Positions 41,424 to 50,173 of a DNA stretch of 64,000 bases are shown piece by piece. The position numbers were made by a program, and so were the translations under genes. Under the pieces are notes generated by a model, which did no database searches, was not told where the DNA came from, and was given only the letters and a program-made list of their open reading frames with translations. Source of the stretch: Faecalibacterium prausnitzii (GTDB lineage Bacteria; Bacillota; Clostridia; Oscillospirales; Ruminococcaceae); the NCBI GenBank assembly GCA_004558805.1, contig SFDE01000012.1, positions 62,001 to 126,000 on the forward strand, given 5' to 3'. Numbering within the stretch: position 1 is the stretch's first letter; each line of letters opens with the position of its first letter.

Positions 41424-42095
41424 CTATATGGAATTTTTATTGATCTGAAGCTGGCGTTCCAGAATGTCCAGCGGTGTGCCGGGGCCGATTTCCTCGACCT
41501 GACGGCCAACGCCCACCGTGCTGTCTGCCGGGATGCTCACGATGCTGACCTCGTAGGGCCACCACTTGCGGACCACCTCGGCGGGGCCGGTGAAGCGGCC
41601 ATCCGCAGTTGTCTTTCCTGCCAGGACTTCTTCGATTGTGTCGATGCGGTAGCCTACCGATACACCCTTGAGCGTACCGCTCCGCACCTTTTGGTAGATG
41701 ATCTCCGACTGTTCGTCGGTGTCGAACTCGATCTCTGCGTAGCAGCGGTGGTCGTCGCCGAGCCATGCCCGGATGATCCTGCCGATGACCGAATCCCGAT
41801 TGTGGTTGAAAAGCACCACGCCGATCTCGTTCAACCGGGAGAGATCGACGGCCCCGCTTGCATGGTCGAGAATTTCATTGCCCCACCAGCGTTCGTAGGG
41901 TTCCTCGCTGGAGAACGACAGGGTAAACTTGCGCTCATTGCCCTCGCCGTCCATTGCTCGGATGGCTCCGCTGAAAAGTTCCCGGTGCTGGGTATTACTC
42001 CGCTTTTCCGGGGGTGCTGCTGTCTGCTCCGCTGCCCGCTGCCGGAGTCTCGGTCTGCTGGGAGGGAGCTGTCTGCTGTTGCACAGCCTGTCCAA
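41424..42095 (-). CDS. Prohead protease (HK97 type)
   Basis: 223 aa if read from the TTG at 42095, which has AGGAGG eight bases upstream although both lie inside the portal gene. Core: LFNHNRDSVIGRIIRAWLGDDHRCYAEIEFD, GVSVGYRID and VRKWWPYEVSIVSIPADSTVGVGR, matching U35 serine proteases. It should mature the capsid. An ATG at 41954 is the alternative start and would remove a basic leader. Confidence 0.85.
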   Translation of the reverse strand: MDRLCNSRQLPPSRPRLRQRAAEQTAAPPEKRSNTQHRELFSGAIRAMDGEGNERKFTLSFSSEEPYERWWGNEILDHASGAVDLSRLNEIGVVLFNHNRDSVIGRIIRAWLGDDHRCYAEIEFDTDEQSEIIYQKVRSGTLKGVSVGYRIDTIEEVLAGKTTADGRFTGPAEVVRKWWPYEVSIVSIPADSTVGVGRQVEEIGPGTPLDILERQLQINKNSI

Positions 42096-43533
42096 GGATT
42101 ACACCTCCTAAATCGATACCATGTTCTTCTTTGGCGTACTGAAGGACTTCTGCGATGTCGTCCACCTGAGTTTTCCAGTCAGTGCCGTTCTCGGCGGCAA
42201 TCTGCTTGAAGGTCTTTTGCCCTGTCTGAAGGGCGATCTTTGTGGCGGTCGCTTCCTTGGCCGGGTCAATCCACGGCTTCGGGTCCTTGACCCATTTGTG
42301 CTGGAAGAACTTCTGTTTGTCGCTCCAAAAGCCGGGGGCTTTAATGAGGCCCGCCAGAACCACGGAAATGACGAAGGTTTCATAGATCTCGTCCATGACC
42401 TCCAGAAGAAGTTCTTCATCCTCGACGTAGGTCATGCCATCTTCAATGAGACCCTGCCGGGTGCTGGAGTAGTTGCTCTGCGACATATCGCGGGAGGTGG
42501 CCTCATAGCTCAGACCCTGACCCGCTCCAATGAGCCGCTGAAAAAGTTTGATGAAGCTGGATGCATCGGTCGCCTGACCCTGCGGGTTGACGGCGTACAC
42601 ATCGTCGCCAGCGTTCAGTTCCCGGATCATGCCGGGGGTCAGAGTCTTGCCGTCGTAGCTGGTACGAGGCCCGGTCGCTGCATTCTGGCTGCGGCCAAGA
42701 CCGGCGGTCGGCAACGACTTTTTGATGAACACCGAAAGGCAAGCCTCGATGCGCTGCTTCACGCTGACGGCGGTCATGAATTCGTTCGCATCCCGGATGC
42801 GGGTGATGGTCTGACTCATGTCGGACATTTCCCGCAGCTGGGAGGGCCGCCGCTTGCTGAAGTAGAAAATCACGTCCTTGGCGGGGACGTAGATCGGCTC
42901 CATCATGGTGATGCCGTCCAGCGCATACTGCCGGAACCAATAACCGACCGGTCGGTTGTACTGGTTGTACTCGATACCGCCGACAATGCGGTTGCCTTTC
43001 TCTTTGGTGTTCAGCTGGTTGCAGTCCAGTTCGTCCACCTCGAAGATCTGCAGTTGAAACGGCACCATGCCAGCGTCGGTGTACCGCTTCACAAAGAGGA
43101 TGCCGCCGTCGACTTTCTTCCTGCGCACGGCCATGCGCAGCATCTGGTTGAAGCTTTGGGTGCCGGTTACGTCGCAGTTCTGCTTTTTGCACCAGAGTTT
43201 CCAGAGCCGTTCAATCTCGCGGGCGGTGTCCTGATCGTCCATGTAGGACTGGAGAACATAGCCACTGCCGACTGTGTTTCGAACGAACGGACCGACCACG
43301 GAGTTCATCATGTCAGAGTTTCGTTCGAGGTCTCTTGCTCTTGCCCGGACGGTGTCCCGGCTGTATCGGTCTGTAACCTCTGCGCTCTGGTTCGATGCGT
43401 ACCAGCCGGAGTTGAGCCGACTGTAGTCTCCGGCGTCGTAGTGCCGGACCTCGTTCATGTACTGCCGCCAGACCTCGCGCCGTGCGCCCCACTCCGGGCT
43501 GATCCAGCCGATGATGTTGTCAAGCCATCCCAT
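41995..43533 (-). CDS. Portal protein (lambda gpB family)
   Basis: 512 aa from the ATG at 43533. DYSRLNSGWYASNQSAEVTDRYSRDTVRARARDLERNS and YEATSRDMSQSNYSSTRQGLIE are lambda-family portal hallmarks. Its 3' end overlaps the protease gene by 101 bases in another frame. Forms the DNA entry vertex. Confidence 0.92.
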   Translation of the reverse strand: MGWLDNIIGWISPEWGARREVWRQYMNEVRHYDAGDYSRLNSGWYASNQSAEVTDRYSRDTVRARARDLERNSDMMNSVVGPFVRNTVGSGYVLQSYMDDQDTAREIERLWKLWCKKQNCDVTGTQSFNQMLRMAVRRKKVDGGILFVKRYTDAGMVPFQLQIFEVDELDCNQLNTKEKGNRIVGGIEYNQYNRPVGYWFRQYALDGITMMEPIYVPAKDVIFYFSKRRPSQLREMSDMSQTITRIRDANEFMTAVSVKQRIEACLSVFIKKSLPTAGLGRSQNAATGPRTSYDGKTLTPGMIRELNAGDDVYAVNPQGQATDASSFIKLFQRLIGAGQGLSYEATSRDMSQSNYSSTRQGLIEDGMTYVEDEELLLEVMDEIYETFVISVVLAGLIKAPGFWSDKQKFFQHKWVKDPKPWIDPAKEATATKIALQTGQKTFKQIAAENGTDWKTQVDDIAEVLQYAKEEHGIDLGGVILGQAVQQQTAPSQQTETPAAGSGADSSTPGKAE

Positions 43534-43538
43534 CCCGG

Positions 43539-43778
43539 TCACCTCCCATCAAAAAATGCGACGTAGGTATCCGAGAAGAGGCCATTGTCCTCTTCGGCTG
43601 CGATCTGCGCCGTCAGGTCGTTCCGGGTGGTGAGCAGGAGATTCAGGTCTGCACGGGTCAGGCTGCGGGAACCGATTTTGTAGGACTGGCCGCCGACAAG
43701 CACTGCCTGAATCGCTTTGTTGACTTCTGTGAGAAGTTCGGCGGGGGTGAAGTTCCCGCTTGCAGCGATGTCTGCCAT
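43539..43778 (-). CDS. Small head-completion protein, gpW/DUF6148-like (79 aa)
   Basis: 79 aa from the ATG at 43778 (CAGGAGG upstream). LTEVNKAIQAVLVGGQSYKIGSRSLTRADLNLLLTTRNDL is the typical head-tail joining/DUF6148 pattern and it lies just before the portal gene. Confidence 0.8.
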   Translation of the reverse strand: MADIAASGNFTPAELLTEVNKAIQAVLVGGQSYKIGSRSLTRADLNLLLTTRNDLTAQIAAEEDNGLFSDTYVAFFDGR

Positions 43779-43779
43779 G

Positions 43780-43962
43780 TCATGCCTCCTGTGTCGTGGC
43801 CGCTGTTGCAGCCGGGGTTGTGATGCTCGGTGTGGCCACCATGAGGATGCCACCGCCGAGAGAAGATCGGATCTGCCTCATGCCGTCGTCCGGGGCGAAC
43901 GGGTAAAGGCCGACCTCCAAACCGATAAAGCCGGAGGTCGAAAGGATCAGTAATCCAGACAC
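43780..43962 (-). CDS. Short phage protein (60 aa), possible
   Basis: 60 aa from a GTG overlapping the upstream gene by 16 bases; hydrophobic start (SGLLILSTSGFIGLEVGLYPF) and Ala/Thr-rich end. It ends 2 bases before the next ATG, which supports translation. No family recognised. Confidence 0.45.
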   Translation of the reverse strand: MSGLLILSTSGFIGLEVGLYPFAPDDGMRQIRSSLGGGILMVATPSITTPAATAATTQEA

Positions 43963-44213
43963 TGCACTTCAACTCCCATCGCACTGGTTTCATTCGCGGT
44001 GACGGCAACCTTGTCGGTCATGTCGGAGGTGCGGGGAATCAGCCGGGTGGCGATCACCTGACTGGTATTTGCCGGGATGGTTACCTCTGCATCGAGGATG
44101 CCGCAGGTGATGTACCCGGAGGTGAAGTTCTTGACCAGAAAGCGGCTGCCAGATGCTCTGAACTGGAACTCCACCGGGGTACCGCCTGTGGTGGGCTGAC
44201 GAATAACTTCCAT
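43947..44213 (-). CDS. Small phage head-region protein (88 aa)
   Basis: 88 aa from the ATG at 44213 with AAAGGA 9 bases upstream. Mostly beta (VEFQFRASGSRFLVKNFTSGYI). Unknown function; lies between terminase and the gpW-like gene. Confidence 0.55.
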   Translation of the reverse strand: MEVIRQPTTGGTPVEFQFRASGSRFLVKNFTSGYITCGILDAEVTIPANTSQVIATRLIPRTSDMTDKVAVTANETSAMGVEVQCLDY

Positions 44214-44227
44214 GAATCTCATTCCTT

Positions 44228-46081
44228 TCATTCCTGAAGCCAGTCCTCGTTTTGAGAGATCCAGCTTTCTTCGGGTGTTGGCTGTTCCGGCTGCGGTGCG
44301 GGTGCTGTTTCCTCCGGAACGGCCTGAAGATGCAGGGTGCGTACTCCCTGAATGTCGGCTGCGGCCAGTGCGTAGACCTCGCAGTCCAGATAGTGGTTGT
44401 CTGCGTGTGAGCTTTTCTGCACCCATCGCTGGACCACGCTTCCGTTGCTGGCCTTGACGTTTATCTTGTGTTCGGCGGTGACCATCTCGGCGTACTCCCG
44501 GTCGCACCCGGAGTAAACGGTCCATCGGCCAGCCTCCTCCAGCTTTCGCTTCATGCGGGCGGCGATCATGTCCTTGTACTTACCGCCGTCCACCAGTACC
44601 AGCGGGATGCCGTAGGCTTTGCTGGTGGCCTTGTTTACGGTGGACAGCTTGTAATGGGTCATCATCGGATTGCTGGAGCCTTTGCAGGGGAGTGCCCAGT
44701 CGGAGTTGTTGGCGCAGAAGTCGTAGACGCTATCCGAATCGTTGCCGGAGTCAATCAGTGCCAGATCAACCGCCATCGGAGAGCCGCCGTCCTGCCGGGG
44801 GTATTGCAGGTTCATCACCTGTTCTATCTCGGCAAAACTGAAAGCCTGACCGTGGGCGATGTTCTGCGAGGTGATGAAATCGCCCCACGCTCTAATCGTC
44901 CAGTAGAGGCAGTTCTCCTGCACGTCCACGCCGCCTGTGAGCAACTTGGCCCACGTCGGAACCATGTACTCCGGCAGATCGGTCTGCCGTTCGAGGACGA
45001 GGTCTGCGCTGGTTTTGAGTTTGGTGTCCTCCCACGGCTCTGCCAGCCAGCTGTTCACAAAGTTCTGCAGCTTCTCCGGGTCGTCCTTGCTGTCCAGAAA
45101 TTCATTGACGACTTCCGAAAAGCGAACAAATGGCGAGTAGAGGGTGTTCATCCAGAACGCCACCTTTTTGACCAGCTGGGTCTTGGATTCCACGGCTCTC
45201 CACTGGCCCTCCCGGAGCATCTGCGGCTTGTGGCGGTCGGTAATGATGCCGCCGCACTTCTGGCAGACGTAGTAGCACTTGGCTGCCCTGTCTGCATTGG
45301 CGAGGGTTTTGTCGCCGGGGAATTTCATCTGCGCCCATTTGAGTTCGATGAATTTCCCGCAGTGCGGGCAGGGCACGAAGTAATGCCGGACCTCGTCCGC
45401 GCTTTCGAGGGCTTTCCAGATGGGGCCTGTCCGAAGCGTCGGGGTGGAGGTCATGAAGATTTTCCTGTTGTGGAACGTCTTGGTTCGCTCCGTTGCCAGC
45501 TTGATGGGGTTTGCCTCCTTTTTGCTTGCGCCGGGGTATTTGTCTACCTCGTCCAGAAAAAGGAAGCGGATTGCCTTGCTTGCGAGGCCAGCCGGGGAGT
45601 TTGACCCGACCAGCGAGAGGTACATTCCGTCAAACTGAAGCTCCATCACCGAGGATTCATCTTGGTGGTATAGGGCTTTCAGTGTCGGAGATGCCAGCAG
45701 CATCGGTTCGATGCGGTTTGTCGACACGCTCTTGCCGAGTGTGTCGATGGGGTAAACGACCATTGTTGGGGATGGGTCCTGCTGCACGATGTATCCGATG
45801 CAATTTAAGATCACCTCGGTGCCGCCGACCTGCGTAGGTTTGCAAAAGATTGTTTCCTCTGTTTCAGGGTTTCGGAGTTCGTCCATGATACCCACGAGGT
45901 ATGGGGTCTTGTCGTTCATCCAAGGGCCGGACACGGAGGAAGTTTTGCTCTCCAGAACACGGTACTTCGCCGCCCACTCTGAAACATTGATGTCCTCTGG
46001 CGGACGCAGGTAGCGCAGGGCCTCTTTTTGGTAGGGGGTTACCAGAAATTTACGAATCCGGGGCTTTCGGTTTGCTGCCAT
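44228..46081 (-). CDS. Terminase large subunit (lambda gpA family)
   Basis: 617 aa. Walker A-like KPTQVGGTEV, Walker B FLFLDEVDKYPGASKKE, C-terminal nuclease residues within GVDVQENCLYWTIRAWGD and LIDSGNDSDSVYDF, and a CPHCG...CQKCG zinc finger near residue 240. Packages DNA into the prohead. Overlaps the small-subunit gene by 32 bases. Confidence 0.95.
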   Translation of the reverse strand: MAANRKPRIRKFLVTPYQKEALRYLRPPEDINVSEWAAKYRVLESKTSSVSGPWMNDKTPYLVGIMDELRNPETEETIFCKPTQVGGTEVILNCIGYIVQQDPSPTMVVYPIDTLGKSVSTNRIEPMLLASPTLKALYHQDESSVMELQFDGMYLSLVGSNSPAGLASKAIRFLFLDEVDKYPGASKKEANPIKLATERTKTFHNRKIFMTSTPTLRTGPIWKALESADEVRHYFVPCPHCGKFIELKWAQMKFPGDKTLANADRAAKCYYVCQKCGGIITDRHKPQMLREGQWRAVESKTQLVKKVAFWMNTLYSPFVRFSEVVNEFLDSKDDPEKLQNFVNSWLAEPWEDTKLKTSADLVLERQTDLPEYMVPTWAKLLTGGVDVQENCLYWTIRAWGDFITSQNIAHGQAFSFAEIEQVMNLQYPRQDGGSPMAVDLALIDSGNDSDSVYDFCANNSDWALPCKGSSNPMMTHYKLSTVNKATSKAYGIPLVLVDGGKYKDMIAARMKRKLEEAGRWTVYSGCDREYAEMVTAEHKINVKASNGSVVQRWVQKSSHADNHYLDCEVYALAAADIQGVRTLHLQAVPEETAPAPQPEQPTPEESWISQNEDWLQE

Positions 46082-46619
46082 TGCCCTTGTCCGGGATTTC
46101 TGTTACTGCGGCCAGATAGAACGCTTCGAGTTGTCGATTGACCTCCCCCTGCAGGTCACGTTCTATCTTCCGGGCTTCTAGTGGTTCGACGTAGCCGCTC
46201 ACCATGCTGGTCAGCCGTCCGGGGAGCGACATGGCGAATTTTTTGAAGGTCGTGAAGAATCGACTGTAGTCCTCTTTGACCTTTTCCACGTCCACAAGCT
46301 GCCCGGATGCAACGGACAGCTTCATGTTGTGGAGTTCTCCCTGCGCTTCTTTCAGGGCGATATCGGCCTGAAGTTTTTGTTCTCTCAGGTCCATTTCTTT
46401 TTCGGAGCGGTTCTTGCCGTAGGCTTTGTCCGAAAGGTATTTGACGTACTTCTGGATCGTGGGAACCAGATCGTAACGTCTGCCCTCCGGGGTCTCGGTC
46501 GTGGGAAGAACGCCCTCCTGTGTGAGTTGCTGAATACGGCGGACGGTTACTCCGAACAGTTTGGCGATGACCTCCACGCGGTACATGGAGCCGCCTGCAA
46601 CTTCGCCTTTATCGTTCAA
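46050..46619 (-). CDS. Terminase small subunit (Nu1-like)
   Basis: 189 aa. MYRVEVIAKLFGVTVRRIQQLTQEGVLP is the MerR-like winged helix of Nu1; a long charged coiled coil follows. The TTG at 46619 has a G-rich site upstream; the ATG at 46586 is an alternative giving the usual family N-terminus. Confidence 0.87.
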   Translation of the reverse strand: MNDKGEVAGGSMYRVEVIAKLFGVTVRRIQQLTQEGVLPTTETPEGRRYDLVPTIQKYVKYLSDKAYGKNRSEKEMDLREQKLQADIALKEAQGELHNMKLSVASGQLVDVEKVKEDYSRFFTTFKKFAMSLPGRLTSMVSGYVEPLEARKIERDLQGEVNRQLEAFYLAAVTEIPDKGNGSKPKAPDS

Positions 46620-46672
46620 ATAGAGCCCCCCCGCTGATAGCTAGTTGTAATTCGTGGTCTGTCATACGGCGG

Positions 46673-48016
46673 TTAGAGCTTCTCTGCCTTTTGCCCGGTG
46701 TAGGTTTCCCACCGCTTTATGATTACGTCGCAGTTCTTCTCGTCCAGTTCCATGCAGAATGCCGTCCGTCCGAGCTGCTCTGCTGCCATCAGGGTGGACC
46801 CGCTCCCGGCGAAAAAGTCACCGACCATCCATCCGGGGCGGCTGGAGTTGTTCATCAACCGTCCGATCAGAGGTACAGGCTTCATGGTCGGGTGCATATC
46901 GTTTCGGGTCGGTTTCGGCTCAAAGTGAACCGTGGTCTGATCCTTGTATTCCCGGAGCATCTGGTCGATAAAGGCCAGAAGTTCCTGCTTCTTCATCGAC
47001 TGGAAGTCGGGCAGGTCGTCCAGAAGAACGGTGTCCTGTGTGCGGTCATTGATGAAGTAATGGCCCGCTCCCTCTTTCCATCCGTAGAGAATCGGTTCGT
47101 GCCGCCACTGGTAATCCGAGCGGCCAAGGACAAAAGAGTTCTTTTCCCATATCAGGCACTCGGACAATTTGAGGCCGACATCCTGAAACGCTTGCCTGAA
47201 GGTCAGGCCGTGCGTGTCGGAGTGAAAAACATAGATCACTGCGCCTGGCCGCATGGCCTCCACCGCGTTTCCGTAAAAATCCCGGAGGAAAGAATAGAAG
47301 TTTTCCTCCGGCATATCGTCGTTGGCGATGCTGCCATGCCCTGCGCCCCTGCCGGAATCTGACATATATTCGGTCTTGGCTCCATAGGCGACGTTATAGG
47401 GCGGGTCGGTGATCATCAGGTCCAGTTCATTCCCGGCCATCAACTCTGCAACGTCGCTCTGGTCGGTGCTGTCGCCGCACATCAAACGGTGGCGGCCTAG
47501 CTTCCAAATGTCGCCCCGGCAGGTGACCGGGGTTTCGATTTCTTCCTTGGCTGCGTCCTGGTCGAAGTCATCATCATGGGCTTCGTCCGGCACATCCAAC
47601 TGCTGAATCAGATCTTCGAGGTCGTCCTGATGGAAGCCTGTCACAGAAAAGTCGTAACCGTTGAGGTCAAGATCAGACAGCAGGTCTTTCAAAATCTGAA
47701 GGTCCCATTTGCCGGTGATCTTGTTCAGGGCGACGTTGATCATCTTTTCCTTGGCCTTGTCCCGGATGTCCAGAACAACGACTTCGGCTTCTTCGATGCC
47801 CATGTCCATCATCACGGTACGCCGCTGGTGTCCTTTGATGATGGTGCCATCGTAATTTATGACGATGGGATCAGCGTATCCCAGCCCCTGAATGCTGGCC
47901 TTTATGTCCTGATACTCCGGGTCCTCCGGGGTCAGGGCTTTTCTGGGGTTGTAGGCGGCGGGAATGAGGTCGGCCAGTCGCCGTCTCTCCATCCGCATGG
48001 GGTTGGTCTGCTGCAT
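46673..48016 (-). CDS. ParB-like domain fused to DNA methyltransferase (beta-class N4/N6)
   Basis: 447 aa. The N-terminal 120 residues are ParB/Srx-like (LADLIPAAYNPRK, YADPIVINYDGTIIKGHQR). The methyltransferase follows: MITDPPYNVAYG (catalytic DPPY) first and DFFAGSGSTLMAAEQLGR (SAM site) last, the beta-class order. No restriction enzyme is adjacent, so it is probably a solitary phage methylase for self-protection or packaging control. The ATG at 48016 has AGGAGG upstream. Confidence 0.9.
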   Translation of the reverse strand: MQQTNPMRMERRRLADLIPAAYNPRKALTPEDPEYQDIKASIQGLGYADPIVINYDGTIIKGHQRRTVMMDMGIEEAEVVVLDIRDKAKEKMINVALNKITGKWDLQILKDLLSDLDLNGYDFSVTGFHQDDLEDLIQQLDVPDEAHDDDFDQDAAKEEIETPVTCRGDIWKLGRHRLMCGDSTDQSDVAELMAGNELDLMITDPPYNVAYGAKTEYMSDSGRGAGHGSIANDDMPEENFYSFLRDFYGNAVEAMRPGAVIYVFHSDTHGLTFRQAFQDVGLKLSECLIWEKNSFVLGRSDYQWRHEPILYGWKEGAGHYFINDRTQDTVLLDDLPDFQSMKKQELLAFIDQMLREYKDQTTVHFEPKPTRNDMHPTMKPVPLIGRLMNNSSRPGWMVGDFFAGSGSTLMAAEQLGRTAFCMELDEKNCDVIIKRWETYTGQKAEKL

Positions 48017-48184
48017 GGCGTTCACCTCCTATGTGGGGTCTGAATGGGATTTGCGTAACGAAATGCTAAAAATTTTTTAGTTTTCAGGCGAAAAACCTTC
48101 GGGCCTTCCTCGCCCCGCATCATTCTCCGATCGGGGTAGTACCTACGCCGTGGCCGGGGAGGGGGTAGCCCCTCTCTCCAACAC

Positions 48185-48220
48185 AAAGGCGCACCGAGCG
48201 TGGTTGCGGGGTGCGCCTTT
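48185..48220. other. Perfect 11-bp hairpin in the late control region
   Basis: AAAGGCGCACC/GGTGCGCCTTT around a 14-base loop. No long T-run follows, so it may be a leader hairpin or weak attenuator. Confidence 0.45.
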
Positions 48221-48629
48221 GCCCGTGAAAAGGTATGAAGGAGAGAACACAACACGATGCCTACTCGTGATGGGCTTGGGCGGGCTGGCCCTTGTCCATG
48301 CGACCATTGTATTGACTTCTGGGGTCTCTTTGGGTATCTTCTTTCGCTGCCCTGCGGTTGCCCCGCCTCGACCCAGCTGCGCCCCTGCGCCGCTCTGTGC
48401 TGTGTGGCTGTTCTGCCGGGTGTCCACGGTTCCGAATGACCTTGCTCCCACGCCACACATGGGCTGTTTTTACCGCTGGTAAAAAGCAGGGCCAGACAGG
48501 GGGTGCTTTGTTTCCGGGCGTATGGTTTTGTGCTTTTTTGAAGTCCTGAACACGGCGCAAAATTTCCGGGCGACAGCCGGGGCATGGAATCCGGGGTGTG
48601 CGAGGGGTGAGCCTAAAATCCAAAATGGG

Positions 48630-48719
48630 AAAAGAAAAAGCCGGGGCATAGCCGGGAGCTTTGGCCGGGATTTCTCTGTGCGGGAATTCCCAGTGTGCTG
48701 CCCAGGAACTATGCCCCGG
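48630..48719 (-). terminator. Terminator of the early operon, long-loop hairpin
   Basis: On the minus strand CCGGGGCATAG/CTATGCCCCGG (48719-48709 with 48651-48641, 11 bp, 57-base loop) is followed by CTTTTTCTTTT. It comes 11 bases after the sigma-like regulator gene. Confidence 0.65.
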
Positions 48720-48729
48720 TCTTTGTTTT

Positions 48730-49206
48730 TTAGTGGCCGTCCTTTTCTGTGCGTTCGACCCTCGCCCTGAATTCGGCCAGCGTGGTGCGCACCTTTTTGT
48801 AGGTGTATAGCCATTCCAGCCCTGTGCTGTACCGCCTGAAGCACGGTGCCCTTGACAGGTGGATGGTGCGCATGATCTCGTTCCACGGCTTGCAGTCGAT
48901 GTGGCGCATTTCCATGATCTCCCGCTCTACGGAATCCTGCGGGAGGAATTCGAGGACATCCATAATGTCCAGAATGGCCGTCGCTTCGATCTCCGACTGC
49001 CGGGCGATTCTGTCCTCAATTTCGGCCATCTTGATGGCGAGGGATGTGTTCCGACCGTTCTTTCCAGCCAGGTCCAGCTCTGTCCGAATGTCAGCAAGCC
49101 TTTCCCGCAGGATCTTCTGCCGCTCCTTTGCCCGGTAATATTGGCTCAGGTATCGCTTGAGGAAGATGCGCTCATCCTCGCTCATCTGAGACGGGTGTTT
49201 CTGCAT
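48730..49206 (-). CDS. Sigma-70-region-4-like late transcription regulator (DUF1492/ArpU-like)
   Basis: 158 aa from the ATG at 49206. A helical N-terminal half is followed by VEREIMEMRHIDCKPWNEIMRTIHLSRAPCFRRYSTGLEWL, which has the helix-turn-helix layout of phage late activators. It is the last early gene and abuts the late control region, where it would act. Confidence 0.75.
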   Translation of the reverse strand: MQKHPSQMSEDERIFLKRYLSQYYRAKERQKILRERLADIRTELDLAGKNGRNTSLAIKMAEIEDRIARQSEIEATAILDIMDVLEFLPQDSVEREIMEMRHIDCKPWNEIMRTIHLSRAPCFRRYSTGLEWLYTYKKVRTTLAEFRARVERTEKDGH

Positions 49207-49486
49207 GGGAGGCATCCTCCTTTTTGGCAGTGTGCGGAATGAGGGCGTATATTTTGCCGCCTCTGAACACCAGCTTATAGACCGCCTTGTCCTTGTTGTC
49301 CCAGTCGTAGATCTGGAATCCTCGCTCCGAAAGAACGCTGATCATCATGTTGATGGTCGTGACGAGGGCTGGAATCGGGAGGGTGCGCATCCCGGCCAGC
49401 GCGTCCTCTGCCGTGCGCTGCTTGGCTTTTGATTTGATGCTGAAAGGTTTCGGCTTAAATGGGATAGTGTTGCGCTGCTTCTTCAT
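49172..49486 (-). CDS. Phage protein of unknown function (104 aa)
   Basis: 104 aa from the ATG at 49486. N-terminus basic, then a helix-strand part (LVTTINMMISVLSERGFQIYDWDNKDKAVYKLVFRGG). ATGA overlap with the upstream gene; 35-base overlap with the regulator. Confidence 0.55.
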   Translation of the reverse strand: MKKQRNTIPFKPKPFSIKSKAKQRTAEDALAGMRTLPIPALVTTINMMISVLSERGFQIYDWDNKDKAVYKLVFRGGKIYALIPHTAKKEDASHAETPVSDERG

Positions 49487-49755
49487 ACCAGAACGCTCTC
49501 TTTCATAAATCGGCCAATGCGCCGGAGAATGATTCTGTACCACTTCTTCCGGGTTCTGGCCCGCTTGTGGTACATAAGTCTGATCTGGAGGTCCGTGGCC
49601 AGATTGAAATAAAAGGCCATGTTGCTGGCATAGGAGCGGACAATCTTCCACGAGATTTCCTTGAGCAATTCGCTGATGCGTCTGAAGAAGTCCACCATCC
49701 TCTGCACGGCGCATTGTGCCGCATTCCACAGGGTATCAATCGCGTTTTGTTCCAT
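49483..49755 (-). CDS. Phage protein of unknown function (90 aa)
   Basis: 90 aa, strongly basic and helical (ALLKEISWKIVRSY-like; C-terminus RKKWYRIILRRIGRFMKES). GGAGG lies 8 bases before the ATG at 49755. May bind nucleic acid or membrane; unassigned. Confidence 0.5.
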   Translation of the reverse strand: MEQNAIDTLWNAAQCAVQRMVDFFRRISELLKEISWKIVRSYASNMAFYFNLATDLQIRLMYHKRARTRKKWYRIILRRIGRFMKESVLV

Positions 49756-50173
49756 TTTTGATGACCTCCAGTGCTTCGTCCGGGAGACACGCAAAATCTG
49801 CAACGCCCCCGGCCTTTCTGATTTTTAAGATCGTTGCGACCTGATTCGGTGACGGCTTCCCCACAAAAGGCCGCTTTGCCTCGATGCCGTAATACCTGCC
49901 ATCAATGATGACCAGAATATCCGGGAACCCTTTTTCGCTGTACACGCCAGCTGAAATTTTCCGAACGAATGCGTCAGGGTACGCCGCTTTGATGGCTTGC
50001 ATGATTCTGGTCTGATACCACTGCTCCAGCGGGATCTGGTCTCGGAGAATGTTGGCCACTTTTTCTGCGGTCAACTGGAGGCCGAGTCTTTCGGCTGCCA
50101 GATGCCGCACATCTGCCGAGGTTCTGGCCCCGCCGTGGTACCACTCGTGCAGGAGGTTCCGGGTAATGTTCAT
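49736..50173 (-). CDS. VRR-NUC domain nuclease
   Basis: 145 aa. The VRR-NUC core KGFPDILVIIDGRYYGIEAKRPFVGKPSPNQ (residues about 80-110) carries the PD...EAK catalytic set and the Q that follows. An N-terminal helical extension of 60 residues precedes it. Such phage nucleases act on branched DNA or in replication and packaging. Overlaps both neighbours by a few bases. Confidence 0.88.
   Translation of the reverse strand: MNITRNLLHEWYHGGARTSADVRHLAAERLGLQLTAEKVANILRDQIPLEQWYQTRIMQAIKAAYPDAFVRKISAGVYSEKGFPDILVIIDGRYYGIEAKRPFVGKPSPNQVATILKIRKAGGVADFACLPDEALEVIKNGTKRD

Larger units (their letters stand above)
48026..48729. other. Roughly 700-bp non-coding control region upstream of the late operon
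   Basis: No ORF here has believable composition. It contains a terminator for the early operon (48630-48719), a perfect 11-bp hairpin (48185-48195 with 48210-48220) and other short stems. Because the morphogenesis genes start just to the left and the sigma-like regulator lies just to the right, the late promoter is expected here; I see no convincing consensus promoter. Confidence 0.6.

Noticed and set aside
48022..48585. Open frames on both strands in the late control region
   Set aside because: Ser/Pro/Arg/Gln-rich text without motifs, poor ribosome sites and overlap with hairpins. Treated as non-coding.
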